Below, in pieces: positions 10,030 through 22,466 of a DNA stretch of 64,000 bases; the first letter of the stretch is position 1; every line of letters begins with the position of its first letter. The DNA is taken from positions 45,694,001-45,758,000 of the forward strand of contig CM114271.1 in the NCBI GenBank assembly GCA_050084515.1. Reading direction: 5' to 3'. Below the pieces are notes generated by a model. That model saw only the letters and a list, made by a program, of their open reading frames with translations. It was not told the DNA's origin and did no database searches. This DNA is from Blasia pusilla. Its lineage: Eukaryota > Marchantiophyta > Marchantiopsida > Blasiales. Made by a program: the position numbers and the translations under genes.

Positions 10030-13000
10030 TTTATTGCTGTTGGGATATAATTCCTTACCCTAAGTTTAAATACCATTATTTTATTTGTGTTCTTTGGGTT
10101 GGGATGCCCCTTTGGGGGCATTTTTGGTATGAGTATGTTTCTGATTTTTTTGGCGCCTAAAGTTGAAAAACCTAGTTCGGGAGGTAGAAAAAGAGGTATG
10201 GAGAAAACCTTCTTCCAACCATTGGATGGTGATGAAAATTTGTAAAAACCTTTGCATTAAATATCTTCAAAACTTCAACGGTTTAGATCTGCCATTTAGC
10301 CCCCCATACTCATACCAAAAATAGAAAACCTTGTTTAGGGTTTACAATTTTAATTTGGTCTATGAGTGGTCATTTGAAGTCTTTATTTTCCCTTGTTTTT
10401 GTTTATGGAAAAGCTTTATGATTTTTGGACCCCTAGTTGAGGGGTGGAGGAGAAAAAGGGGATCAAGAGGACTTTCAATAGCATTCTTCAAAGTCGTTGT
10501 GTCATTTTGATGTTAACATGGAGTTATCCTTTCTTTCCACCATCTTATGGTGATGAAAAGTGGCCGGATCCTTTCCAAAAAATCTCTCCAAAACGTCAAT
10601 GATTCAAATCTGCTATTTAGCCCCCATACTCATACAAAAATGAAAGACCTTGTTTAGGAGTTACGATTATTAATTCCATGTATGTAGTCATTTGAAGTTT
10701 TTCCTTTTCCTACATTTCTGTCATTGGATTTTCCCTTTGGGAAATGTTTCTTGATTTTTGACCGGTTTCGAGGGTGGAGGAGAAAATGGGAGGTCAAGAT
10801 GGACGAAGAGGACTTACAAAGGATTGTTCCAAGTCATTGTGTCATTTTCATGTTAACATGAAGGTATCTTTTCTTCCCACCATTGGATGGTGATGAAAAT
10901 TGCACAAGCCTTTTCAATAAATCTCTACATAAATTAAACAATCAGATTCCATACATACTCATACAAAAAATGAAGAGCCTTGTTAAGGCTTTATCATTTT
11001 AATTCCATTTGTGAATGGTTATTTGAAGTTTTTCTTTTCCCTTGCATTCTTGTCATTGGAGTGCCACTCTTGGAAAATTTTCTTGATTCGAGGACCCCTT
11101 GTTTAGGTGGAGGGAGAAAATGGGGTCAAAATGGTTGAGGAGGGCTATCAACATAATTGTTCCTAGTCCTTGTCTCATTTTGATGTTAACATGGACATCT
11201 TTTTCTTCCAACCATTGGATAGTAATGCAAATTGGCGAGAGCCTTTCCATTAAATCTCTTGACCTTCAACGCTCAGATCGCCATTTAGCCCCCATGCTCA
11301 TACCAAAATTGGAAGACCTTATTTAGTGGTTATTTTTCTAATTCCATCCGTGAGCGGTCATTTGTAGTTTTTCTTTTCCCTTGTGTTTGTGTCATCAAAG
11401 TGCACCTATGGGAAAAAAATTTGGTTTTAGTTCCCTGGTTGAGGGTGGAGGGAGAAAAAGGGGGCTCAAGAAGGATGAGAAGGACTTTCAATTGCATTCT
11501 TCCCAATCGTTGTGTCATTCTCAAGTTTACATGGAATATTTTTTTCTATTGGGAGCATGACGAGAAGTGCATGCTCCGACAAGGTTTCATGATTTATGGG
11601 CCACCAGAAGAAGAGGTCAAGAAAGAAGAAGAGGAGTGTTATAGGTGTAAAGTTCTAAGTCTCCATTGAATTTTCTGGTCTTATCCACGCACCCAAACCT
11701 CCCACCGTTGGATGGACATGGAACACAGAGGGATTTTTAATTCCTTCTAAGGGTGGTCATTTGGAGATTTTCTATGATGCGGAAGTGCATGTTCCAACAA
11801 GGTTTCATGATTTATGGGCTAGCGGAAGAAGAGTGGAGCAAAAATGTCGAAGAAAGAGGAAGATGAATGATGTAGGAGTAAGGTTCCATATCTCCATTGA
11901 ATTTTACTTGTCTTATTCATGCACACCTCCCACCGTTGGATGGTCATGAAACATGATGGATGTGGGGTTGGCAATGCCCTCTTGCACATGGACGGTGTAG
12001 ATCTTGAATATGATTCTCCATACTCGTTAAAATTCCAAAATCTCATGTAGGGTTTTTGATTTTAATTCCTTCTATGGGTGGTCATTTGGAGATTTTCTAT
12101 CACACGGAAGTGCATTTTCCAACAAGGTTTCATGATTTATGGGCCAGGGGAAGAAGAGGGGGGCAAGAAATGTCGAAGAAGAGGAACATGAGTGATGTAA
12201 GAGTAAAGGTTCAAGTCTCCTTTGAATTTTACTCATCTTACCCATGTACATGGAGCTCCACCGTTGGATGGACGTGAAACACAAGGGATGTGGCTTTGGC
12301 AATGCCCTCTTGCCCTTGACGGTGTGGATCTTGGATATCATTCTCCATACTCACTTAAAAATTTGGGAACCTCACTTAGGTTTTTCATTTTTAATTCCTT
12401 GTATGGGTGGTTATTGAGATTTTGTATGACGTGATGCATATTCCAACAAAGTTTCATGATTTATCCCGAGAGAGAAGAAGATTGGGGCCAAATGTCGAAG
12501 AAAGAGGAAAATGAATGATGTAGGAATGAGGTTCCAAGTCTTCCTTGAATTTTACTCCTCTTATTCACGCACCTAGAGTTCCCACCTTTGGATGGACATG
12601 AAACACAAGGGATGTGGGGTTGGCAATGCCCTCTTGCCTTTGGACGGTGTGGACCTTGAATATGATTCTCCATACTCGATTAAAAATTTTGAAGCCTCAT
12701 TTTGGGTTTTATTTTTAATTCCTTCTATGGGAATTTTAAAAAAACCCGAAATGTCATTTGAGATTTTCTTTTTATGTTGGGAGCACGACATGAAGTGCAT
12801 ATTCAAAAAATTTCATGATTTATGGCCTGCAAAGAAGAGGTGGCCATAAAATGTCGAAGAAAGAGGAAGATGAAAAATGTAGGAGTAAAGGTCCAAGTCT
12901 CCTTTCAAATTTTACTGTCTTACCCCGTGCATCTGAGCTCCACCCTTGGATGCACGTGAAATAAGAGGGATGTGGGTTTGCCAATGCCCTCTTGCCCTTG

Positions 13001-13412
13001 GAGGGTGTGGAGCTTGAATATCATTCTTCAGTACTCAATTAAAAATTTTGAAACCTCACTTAGGGTTTTATTTTTAATTCCTTCTATGGGTGGTCATTTG
13101 GAGATTTTGTATGATGCGGAAGTGTATGTTCCATCAAGGTTTCAAGATTTATGGGCTAGCGTAAGAAGAGGGAGTCAAAATGTCGAAGAAAGAGGAAGAT
13201 GAATGATGTAGGAGTAAAGGTCCAAGTCTCCTTTGAATTTCCTTTGGTCTTATCCATGTATCCGGAGCTCCCATCTTGGATGGACGTGAAACAAGAGGAT
13301 ATGGGTTTGCCAATGCCCTATTGCCCTTGGAGGGTATGGAGCTTGAACATCATTCTCCATACTTAGTTTGGAAACCTCACTTAGGGTTTTTTTATTTTTA
13401 ATTCCTTCTTAT
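10030..13412 (+). repeat. Tandem array of ~330-bp units, left part (types A and B)
   Basis: An anchor motif of the form CCATTGGATGG-TGAAA recurs at about 10,220, 10,540, 10,881, 11,215, 11,706, 11,936, 12,262, 12,590, 12,943 and 13,272. Most steps are 320-350 bases, with one short step of 230. Units up to about 11,530 are one variant (type A, with GTCATTTTGATGTTAACATGG). Later ones are type B (with TTTCATGATTTATGGGCC, AATGTCGAAGAAAGAGGAA and GGCAATGCCCTCTTGCCCTT). Both share the order of short blocks, such as ATACTCA, TAGGGTTT, ATTCCTTCTATGGGTGGTCA. Small ORFs here recur with the period and are not genes. Confidence 0.85.
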
Positions 13413-13724
13413 TGAAGATTGAGTTAAAGTCAACGCTCATGAGGCACCTGAACTGCAACATTTGCTACTCACACAAAGTAGGGAAGCTTAATCGTGGTTA
13501 GTCCGGGTTAAGCGCGCGATTATCTTCACTAGGTTAGTTAATCACAATTAGTTTAACTTTCGAGACTATGGTTAAGATTAGGATTAGGGTTGCTTGTACA
13601 TACCCTATATAATTGAGAAGGGGCCAGCCTCCATTCATTCTCTCATTGCAAATGTGGTTCTCCATGATGGTGTGTGAGTGCGAGAACCGTTTACCATCAG
13701 ATATGCTTCTTTAGTAGTTTTCCA
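13413..13724 (+). repeat. 5' LTR of copia copy 1
   Basis: It runs from TGAAGATTGAG to TTTTCCA. It matches the LTR at 18,409-18,710 and that at 45,751-46,056 along its length. A TATA box (TATATAA) is at 13,606-13,612 in a block conserved in all three LTRs. Confidence 0.85.
13606..13612 (+). promoter_or_regulatory. TATA box in copia LTR
   Basis: TATATAA in the context CCCTATATAATTGAGAAG is conserved in the other two LTRs at 18,592-18,598 and 45,939-45,945. Confidence 0.5.
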
Positions 13725-13726
13725 CA

Positions 13727-13739
13727 TGGTACTAGAGCG
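13727..13739 (+). promoter_or_regulatory. Primer-binding site of copia copy 1
   Basis: TGGTACTAGAGCG, two bases after the 5' LTR, is a near match to TGGTATCAGAGC, the usual copia site that pairs with the 3' end of initiator-methionine tRNA. Copy 2 has TGATATCAGAGCG at the same place. Confidence 0.75.
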
Positions 13740-14233
13740 ATAGAAGAACATCACTTGAAATTCTTGGTGTTTGAGGAGATAAGAGATGCAAGAGAAGGCA
13801 CAATTTCAGTTTGGGAGAAGAAATTTTGTTCACAACCGATGGTGCAAATTTCAAACGGAGCTTTGACGGTGATAAAACTCTAGAGACATTTTTAAGGCTT
13901 TCTGGTCGATTTAGCCATCTCGGTCCCAACGGCTGCAATGATGCCAATATCTAGTTATAATAATCTTGTAGATCTCGTCGAGAGCTACCAACGCATCCAA
14001 AATTGCTCAATTCGACATTCGAGCTCTGCGCAGTAGCAATTTCAGTGTAGGAAAGTGCAAGTAGTTAAGAAAAGTTGTGCAATTTGCTCTCTACAGGCCA
14101 ATTTCGACTAGTTCTTTCATACAGTTGATCAATTTTGGAAAATTTCAGGTCGATTTCTTGTAGGAATGATCTATGCTTCAATTGGAGCAATAAAGAGCTT
14201 GAAATTATATTTTTTTTGAGTGAAATCGTTCGT

Positions 14234-15265
14234 CATGGAATATTCCTAAGTAGCAATCACATGTGAGAAGCTAGATAAGCAAAATTATAATGTCTGGAAG
14301 TTTCGCATAAAACAATCTCTCATGGGTCAAGAACTATGGGAGCTTGTCACAGGTGATGAGGCCAAGCCAGAAGGTGACTCAACAGACTTGAATGTTTGCG
14401 CTTGGAACAAACGCACAAGGCAAGTAATCCACTACATTTCAATAACGATCAATTCGCCAATGATAGGTCGCATTCAAGATGTTGATATTCCGAAGGAGGC
14501 CTGGGATGTATTGGAAAAGCTGTTCCAGACATCTACAAAGGCCAGAACGCTTCAATTGAAATAGCAATTGAACAAAGTGAGGAAAGAATCGCAGAGCATC
14601 AATGATTATATTTTGAGTATCAAACATATTGTTTATCAATTGAATAGCATTGGAATTACAGTAGAAGATGATGATCTGATCTTGTTCACTCTTCAAGGTC
14701 TTCCCAAGGATTACAAATCCTTCGAGACCTCTATCTCTGTGAGAGAGAAGTATCCAACCTTTAAAGAGTTAGTCCCACTATTAATCAATGAAGAGATGCG
14801 CCTAGTAGGCGGCGGTTGCTAAATCTAATCTACAAGAGAGTGCGTTATTTGCAGGTTATGGATCAAACAGAGGCAAGGGTTGTGGTAGAAACTTCCGTGG
14901 TCATGCTGGATATCAAGCATATGGAAGAAGAGGCACTCAATATAACGTCACTCAATCAACTACTAACCACTACTAGACACAATCACAAGGTAGTGATAGT
15001 GGAAATCGTTGGAATCCAGGTTAGCAATAGAGGGTTCCTAGATCTTGCAATTATTGTCGGATAAAGGATCACTATGCAAAGTTTTGCTTCAAAAGAAGGA
15101 GATATGAGAATAGGAGCCTTACAAAGAACAAAACTATGTGAAACAACAATACCAAGAGCAGTTCCAAGAACAACAACATTCACAAACGGAGCATCTCTTG
15201 GTCATGACTCATCATATGGAAGCAATGGTCAAGAAAGACTTGACAGCAGATTGGTACATTGACTC
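14234..15265 (+). pseudogene. copia gag, copy 1, broken
   Basis: It starts at an ATG aligned with the gag start of copy 2 (46,569), but a stop follows within five codons. The recognisable protein has a long helical UBN2-type gag region (NYNVWKFRIK, LWELVTGDEAKPEG, a run ending VLEKLFQTS). In a shifted frame at about 15,040-15,090 there is an intact CCHC knuckle reading CNYCRIKDHYAKFC. Gag packages the element RNA in the cytoplasm. Stops at 14,564 and 14,820 and several frame changes make it non-coding. Confidence 0.8.
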
Positions 15266-18200
15266 TAGTGCATCAAATCATATGACCTCACAAGCTAAAT
15301 AGTTCAGTAGTTTAGGGCCGGTGAAAGATCCTGCAATTGTGCTCATAGGAGATGACACTCAACATCATATCACGCACACTGGTAAAGTTCCAATAACATC
15401 ATATGGTCTTTGTGCTCTTGGAAATATTCTCTATATTCCTACCATTGCAAGAAATCTAATCTCTGTAAGACAAATAGTAGAATAGGGTTATCGAGTGAAG
15501 TTTAACGCAGATGGTTGTTTCATTGAAACAATGGATGATCAGACTACGATAGCCAAAGGAACTAGATCTGGCAGAATGTTCAAATTAGATGTTTCTATGT
15601 TAGAGATTCAAACAGCAATGTATGGTGAAACTGGCCAACAAGTCACAAATCTAAATGTGTGGCATAAAAGAATTGGACATATGAATCTTCAAAGATTACA
15701 GAGTCTTTCATCATCCAATATAGTAATAGGACTCCCTAAATTAGCAAGTCCTACTGCGTTAGAGGTGTGTCTTACTTGCCAATTTGGAAAAAAAAACTAG
15801 ATTTTCTTTTCCAAAGCAAGGTAGAAGAGCATCTAGGATATTGGAGTTGATCCACATTGATGTGTGGACAGCATCATAACATAGCCTTAGTAGTTGCCAA
15901 TACTTTGTTTCATTTATTGATGACTTTTCTAGGTATATATGGATATACATTCTGAAAGCTAAGTCAGATGTTTTCTGAATATGCCAAACATTCAGAGTTC
16001 TAGTAGAGAAGCAGACTAGAGAACATATTCTGAAATTGCGTTATGATAGAGGAGGAGAGTATCTTTCAATAGAGTTTGATGACTATTTATGTCAGAATAA
16101 CATCCAATGTCAAGTGACTTGCCGTTACACTCCATAACAAAATGGAGTGGCTGAGAGGAAGAATCGACATATTGTTGAAGCGGCACGAGCTATGTTGAAT
16201 TAGAAGAACATGCCTAAGGTGTATTGGGTAGAGGCTGTAGCATATGTAGTCTTCTTGATCAACCGAACTCCAACAGCAAGAGTTCATGATAAAACTCCAT
16301 TCAAAGTCTTCACAAGAAGTAAACCTGATTTTTCATTCTTGAAAGTATTTGGTTGTATTTGTTATGCTCATGTTTCTTCTGAGAGACGTCAGAAATTAGA
16401 CCCCAAGTCTAAAAGATGTTTCTTCATTGGCTATGCTGATGGAACTAAAGGATATAAGTGCTATATTCCATCCTCTAGGCAACTTATTATTAGTCGCAAT
16501 GTTATTTTTTATGAGCTAAAGTCATGGTATGCTCCATCTGAGCCTATTCCACCTCTAAACTTGTCTGTTGAGGGGAAGAACATGACTGTAATCCAATAGA
16601 TATTGTCTTCAACTTCCCCAAGTACTAGTGCAGGATTAGGAGAGGCCTTAGATTCATTAGTTAAATTTGTGAGTCCATGGACGGGAAGAGTACGTATTCA
16701 GTCTATTGACACTATTCAGAGCTCGAGTCAGGTGTCCGAGGCATCTACCTCTGAACAACAACTTCGTAGATCAAGTAGAGTTACACATCCAGTTCATAAA
16801 TTCATAAATAAAGGTTTCCTTGCGACACATCATGCATATATGATGACTACCCTTCAAGAACAAGAGTTGAATTGTTTTGAAAAAGCTGTAAGTAAAGTCG
16901 AATGGATTGAAGCTATGGAGGAAGAGCTTGCTGCATTAAGATATCAACAAACATGGGAGCTGGTTGATATACCTTCCGATAAGGAAGTTATTGGTTACAA
17001 ATGGGTTTACAAAATCAAGTGCAATCAAGATGGTACAATTAACAGATACAAAGCGAGATTGGTGGCTAAGGGCTATGCACAATAATATGGCATCGATTAT
17101 GAGGAAACATTTAGCCATGTTGCAAAGATGGCGACTACGAGAACAGTGGTTGCAGTTGTAGTAAGTAAGAAGTGGAGATTACATCACATGGACGTCAAGA
17201 ATGCCTTCTTGAATGGAGATCTATACAAGGAGGTATATATGACTCAACCACATGGATGCGAGCATCCCAAGTTTCCATTTCGCGTATGCAGGTTGAAGAA
17301 AGCTCTATATGGGCTCAAACAAGCTCTAAGAGCTTGGTATGGCAAGATTACATACGTCCTACAAGATTTGGATTTTAGGATATGTGATTCTGACTGCTTG
17401 TTATATATCTTGAGAGGACAAGATCAAATGGTTCTCATTGTGTTGTGTGTTGACAATCTCCTGATTATAGGGAGTACTGAAGAAATGGTACAACAAGTCA
17501 AGCTTAAGTTACAAGCAGAATTTGATATGAAGAACTTGCGAGAACTCGAGTACTTCCTTGGTATTGAGTTTATCAAGGTTGGAGAGAGCATGTGGTTACT
17601 ACAACGACAATATGCTCTTCATATGCTTTCAAAATATGGTATGACGGCCTGTAAGCCAATCTCTACACCGTTACATCAGAGTGTGAAGCTAAGAGTGGAT
17701 GAAAGAGAGTTGCTTGTAGATTCTAATATGTACAAGCGCATGGTTGGAAGTTTGATCTATCTAACTTTAACTAGATCAGATTTGATTTATATTGTTGGCC
17801 TAGTGAGCCAACTTATGCAAGCACCTCAAAACCTCACCTTGACTGTGAGGAGGATTATACGATTTGTGAAATTCTCTATTCAATTCGGGCTTCAATTTGA
17901 ACTTTCTCCAGTTTTTCAATTAGAGGGATTCACAGATCTTTGATTGATTAGGAAGCGTGTCGATCGACACTCTACATCTGGTTATACATTTACTTTGGGG
18001 GAAGCGCAACTATCGTTGGGCTTCAAAGAAGCAACCTATAGTTGCTTTATCTTCAACAGAGGCTGAGTACAGAAGAGCAACCAATGCAATATGTGAGGCG
18101 GTGTGGCTTCATGGATTACTTGTTAAGATTGGTGTTTGTAACTTAGGACCTAGTGTAACATATGCATACAATATTAGTAGCATCAAGCTTGCTAATAACC

Positions 18201-18418
18201 CAGTGTTTCATGCTCGTACAAAATATGTTGAGGTGCACTATCATTTTATTAGAGAGAAAGTGCTTGCGGGAGAAATTGATCTAGTGTATATAAATCTGAT
18301 CGGCAAATTGCACGACATCTTTACAAAGGCATTGTCTAGAGATAAGTTTGAGATGTTTAGAAATAATTTAGGCGTTAGAGATATCGATGTGAGTTTGAGG
18401 GGAAGTATTGAAGATTGA
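15266..18418 (+). pseudogene. copia pol, copy 1: protease, integrase, RT, RNase H
   Basis: Domains come in copia order. The protease near 15,265 reads DSSASNHMTS, where the usual DSGA is altered. The GAG-pre-integrase zinc region (15,495-15,790) has HKRIGHMNLQRLQ and CLTCQFGK. The integrase core (15,800-16,600) is full of stops. The RT begins at 16,960 (YKWVYKIKCNQDGTINRYKA) and continues in the 271-residue ORF at 17,128-17,943, with HHMDVKNAFLNGDLYKEVYM and LKKALYGLKQA. Its active site at 17,443-17,460 reads LCVDNL instead of YVDDL, so the second catalytic aspartate is gone. RNase H at 17,957-18,418 has ALSSTEAEYRRAT, then DIFTKALSR. This copy cannot encode an active enzyme. Confidence 0.9.
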
Positions 18419-18710
18419 GTTACAATCAAGCTCATGAGACACCAATTGCTATATTTGGTACTCACACAAGTAGGGTAGCTTAATCTTGGTTAGTCATTAA
18501 GCAAGATTATTTTAACTAGGATTAGTTAATCATAGTTAGTCTAGCTCGAGACTATGGTTAAGGTTAGGGTTAGGGTTGCTTGTATATACCCTATATAATT
18601 GAGAAGGGATCAGCCTCCATTCATTCTCTCATTGCAAATTTAGTTCTCCATGGTGGTGTGTGAGTGTGAGAACCGTTTTCCACCACTTATGCTTCTTTAT
18701 CAGTGTTCCA
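18409..18710 (+). repeat. 3' LTR of copia copy 1
   Basis: It is preceded by a purine tract (GAGGGGAAGTAT, 18,397-18,408) and starts TGAAGATTGAG. It ends at TGTTCCA, after which a tandem-array unit resumes. Confidence 0.85.
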
Positions 18711-20135
18711 TACTTCTATGATTGGTCATTTGGAGATTTTGTATGACGCAAAAGTGCATGTTCCAACAAGGTTTCATGATTTATAGGCCAGTGGAAGAAG
18801 AGGGGAGCCAAAAAATATCGAAGAAAGAGGAAGATGAATGATGTAGGAGTAAAGGTCCAAGTCTCCTTTCAATTTTACTTGTATTACCCACGCACCCGAA
18901 GCTCTCACCGTTGGATGGACGTGAAACACAAGGGATGTAGGTTTGGCAATGTCCTCTTGCTCTTGGACGGTGTGGATCTTGGATATCATTCTCTATACTC
19001 AGTTAAAAATTTGGAAACCTCACTTAGGGTTTTTGATTCTTAATTCCTTCTATGGGTAGTCATTTGGATATTTTGTATGATGCGGAAGTGCATGTTCCAA
19101 CAAGGTTTCATAATTTATGGATCAGCGGAAGAAGAGGGGGGCCAAAAAATGTCGAAGAAAGAGGAAAATGAATGATGTAGGAATGAGGTTCCAATTCTCC
19201 ATTGAATTTTACTCATCTTATTCACGCACCTAGAGCTCCCACCGTTGGATGGAAGTGAAACACAAGGGATGTGGGGTTGGCAATGCCCTCTTGCCCTTGG
19301 ATGGTGTGGATCTGGGATATCATTCTCCATATTAAGTTAAAAATTCTGAAGCCTCATTTTGGGTTTTTATTTTTAATTCCTTCTATGGGTTGTCATTTGG
19401 AGATTTTCTTTTCTGTTGGGAGCATGAGATGGAAGCGCATGTTCCAAAACGTTTTCATGATTTTATGGGCTAGCAAAAGAAGAGGATGGCCAAAAAATGT
19501 CAAAGAAAGAGGATGATGAATGATGTAGGAATAAGGTTCCAAGTTTCTATTGAATTTTACTCGTCTTATCCACACACTCAGAGCTCCCACAGTTGGATGG
19601 ACGTGAAACACATGAGATGTGGGGTTGGCAATTCCCTCTTGCCCTTGGACAGTGTGGACCTTGGATATCATTCTCCATCCTTCGTTTAAAATTCTGAAAC
19701 CTCACTTACAGTTTTTGAGTTTTAATTCCTTCCATGTGTGGTGATTTGGAGATTTTCTATCACCAAGTCCATGTTCCAACAAGGTTTCATGATTTATGGG
19801 CCAGCGGAAGAAGGGGGCCAAAAAATGTCATAGAAAGAGGAATATGAATGATATAGGAGTAAGATTCCAAGTCTTCTTTGAATTTTAATCATCTTACCCA
19901 CGCATCCAAAGCTCCCACCATTGGATGGACGTGAAATAGGCGGGATGTGGGTTTGGCAATGCCTCTTACCATTGGACAGTGTGGATCTTGGATATCATTC
20001 TCCATACTCAGTTAAAATTCTGAAACCTCATTTAGGTTTTTGATTTTGAATTCCTTCTATGGGTGGTCATTTGGAGATTTTATTTTTCTGTTGGGAGCGT
20101 GATGCGAAGTGCATGTGCCGACAAGGTTTCATGGG
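18711..20135 (+). repeat. Tandem array of ~330-bp units, right part (type B)
   Basis: This continues the array interrupted by copia copy 1. The anchor GTTGGATGGACGTGAAA recurs at about 18,915, 19,246, 19,593 and 19,920 (steps 331, 347, 327). All units are type B. The last is truncated near 20,135 at TTTCATGGGCACGGGAAG. Confidence 0.85.
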
Positions 20136-21505
20136 CACGGGAAGAAAGAATAAAGTTCGGATGTGAGATCAATATGGTGTTGGGCGTTTACAAGAGTTTA
20201 GACACGGATGCATCGATGTTGATACATCGTCTACTAATGTGAGGATGACAAGGATATTTTTTGAATGACGTGGAATGTTAGGATTTTGAAGGCTTGATAT
20301 GGCATGAAAGAGGAGGATGACATGGGAACTTGATGATGTGGCCGACAAAGGGGTTCGTGTTTGGCACAATTGACTAGGGGTTTGTGTTTGCACGGGATAA
20401 GAACAACGAGCACGCAAATTGGAGTGGGCCGTTTGAGCTTGTTGTGAACCGAGAGGTCGATGTGCACGATTGAGATTCCCAAACCCTCGAATTCAATGAC
20501 CCTTCATTGAATGGCTTTTTGGCTTAGTGTCACCCGACTTGGCATCTCCCGAGTTCACACCTTCCCATTCTCGAGGTTTTCAGACCTCTACTTTTTTTTT
20601 CTCAGTCTTAACTCCTAACGCTGCGCCCTAGCTACTTTGTCTCTGCGTACATAAGAGCACTGAGTGACAAGAGTGTGTGCCTACTTTTAATTTCCAATTT
20701 CTGTAATGTGAACCAGATTCTTGATATACATCCTACAATGCAAGCGGAAATATTTGCAGATTTCAGAAGTTGGGCAATGAAAACCAAGTGCTATATCAAA
20801 ATTGGAGCTTGGATGTTTCTTTGGTGACGCTGAATTTGATTTCAAGTACTTCCTTGCAAAGTATGAACAGCACCATGTATGTACTAGTGAGTTGTATGCT
20901 CACTAGTACATACTGCGGCTCCGCAAGGAACAAATGTAGTCTACTACTATGTAGACTCTTGTTGATTACATGGACAAGATGGCTCTGGTCCCAATACGAT
21001 AGAACGCAATCTACTACAATGTAACATTAGCGACTGAATCAGGATCTACATTTTGACTGAATGTGTCGACGTCACGAAGAATCTCAAGCATGTAAATATC
21101 GAATCCAAATTTATATTTGGTAGCTTTTGTATTCCTCTTGTGTATTACACTATGTAGTAATTGTCTGCCCACCTCATGAACTTGTTTGAGATATAGACAA
21201 CCAAAATTGGCTAAGGTCTTTGAAGGATGTTAATCAATTAGTCCATAAATATTTTCTTATCAATTAGGCTAGCTGGAAATCGGGCTAGTGAATCATTTAG
21301 GTAGAAATAGTTCCACTTTTGGCAGCTCAATGAGTGAAGAAGGAAAAACTTGCTTGGAAGATCTTGAATCTTACAACATTCCCTTTTTATTTCATCAAAA
21401 TAAGAAGATAATGAATCTAGCAGGCACTAGCTCACCTACCATTGTCGTTTGATGTTGCAAAACCATATGGGTCTTTTGCCATCTGGGCTATGGGCAGTAC
21501 TAACA
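20136..21505. other. No recognisable gene; hairpin-rich stretch
   Basis: No protein family is visible on either strand. The notable structure is the hairpin at 20,850-20,930, with further small inverted repeats (AGTCTAC/GTAGACT) at 20,938-20,960. Confidence 0.5.
20850..20930. repeat. Two-tier hairpin
   Basis: A perfect 15-bp inverted repeat, GTATGTACTAGTGAG (20,877-20,891) with CTCACTAGTACATAC (20,899-20,913), has a 7-base loop. It is enclosed by an outer 8-bp pair, TTCCTTGC (20,850-20,857) with GCAAGGAA (20,923-20,930). Confidence 0.8.
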
Positions 21506-21873
21506 CTACCAATAGCAATAGATCCAAGAGTCCTTGAGGCCCAATGTACTGCACCTCCTATTGAATAGATCTACATTGGTAGTATATGTGGATAACTTGC
21601 GCTTTTTAGGATTTGGTACTAGAGTCCAGGTTTTATTTTCGTGGAAAGACGCAATTTTAACCTCCGTAGCAGTTTGCCATTCATGAACATCTAGTCTAGA
21701 GAGGGAATTTGTTGTAGTGATAGGATCAGATTGGATACAAAAAGAAATAAGAATGTTTGAGCCAGCAACATCATAACTATGTTTAGATGTTTGTAATGAC
21801 TTCTTGTGATGAAAAGAAGTGGGTAGATGTCTCATGGGTTTTTCTTTAGCAATTGCACTTCCAAGATCCAACA
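21506..21873 (-). pseudogene. Ty1/copia RT N-terminal fragment
   Basis: On the minus strand the stretch EWQTATEVKIASFHENKTWT, followed by LVPNPKKRK, matches the block at the start of copia reverse transcriptase (EW-AM-EE--SL--N-TW-LV--P). A serine/threonine-rich linker typical of the integrase-RT spacer precedes it. Nothing else of the element can be seen. It abuts an LTR fragment of another family at 21,874. Confidence 0.6.
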
Positions 21874-22466
21874 GAGCGCCTTTGGAGATACTAAAGGATA
21901 GCCTCAAGAGGCCGAATATGACCTGCTGAGGCCATGGATAACTTATGAGAGTTGTTTTTCCCTTTGTTTTGGCTCATTTGGAGCCATATTGAGGAAATTA
22001 ATATTTCGGGTAAGTTACCATTTTGGTTTAGTTGACTTTCCACTTTGGAAAGTGGCCCTTGACCAACTATAGTAGGTCAAGAGCCAAGGAGATGACCTGC
22101 AAGCATAGCTTAATGTGGAGAGGGCTTGGGAGAGGGAAGGGGGTATGCCTCCAAGAGAGAAGGCTTGAGATCTCATTCTCTCTTTTTAACCTCTTGGCAT
22201 GAGGCGGTGAGCTATGGTCCTTGCCTGTGTGTGCAACCCGCCTCTCATTAGGAGAATGGGTTTGGTTTGACATGAGAGAGAGAGAGTGCATACCATGGAG
22301 AGCATGGTGTGAGACCTTGTTGTTGAGATGGAGAGATTTGATCGATTTATTGGAGATATTTCGGTACTTCTCGTCTCGTTGTGTGAATTCCATGAGTAAA
22401 CATAGGATTGTGTATGTTTGATGATAGAGATGTATGCTGTGTTGCGATGTGTATCGCGCCACGACA
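21874..22466 (+). repeat. Truncated PHD-gypsy LTR
   Basis: This is co-linear with the LTRs at 8,658-9,820 and 48,806-49,452: GAGCGCCTTTGGAG, GGCTCATTTGGAGCCATAT, GGTCAAGAGCCAAGGAG, CTCTTGGCATGAGGCGG, and finally the GGAGATATTTCGG segment ending ACGACA at 22,466. The first ~50 bases, including the TGTCACG start, are missing. No internal element sequence adjoins it, so it is a solo or broken LTR. Confidence 0.75.

Larger units (their letters stand above)
13413..18710 (+). mobile_element. Ty1/copia retrotransposon, copy 1 (near full length, decayed)
   Basis: The element has two similar LTRs (312 and 302 bp), a primer-binding site, gag, pol and a purine tract before the 3' LTR. It interrupts the ~330-bp tandem array: the unit broken at 13,412 resumes at 18,711. 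I could not find a clean target-site duplication; the flanks read CTTAT and TACTT. The LTRs differ at many positions, so the insertion is old. The same family recurs at 45,751. Confidence 0.9.

Noticed and set aside
11053-13202. Many ORFs of 60-90 codons on both strands
   Set aside because: They recur with the ~330-bp repeat period and differ in stops from unit to unit, so they are by-products of the array.
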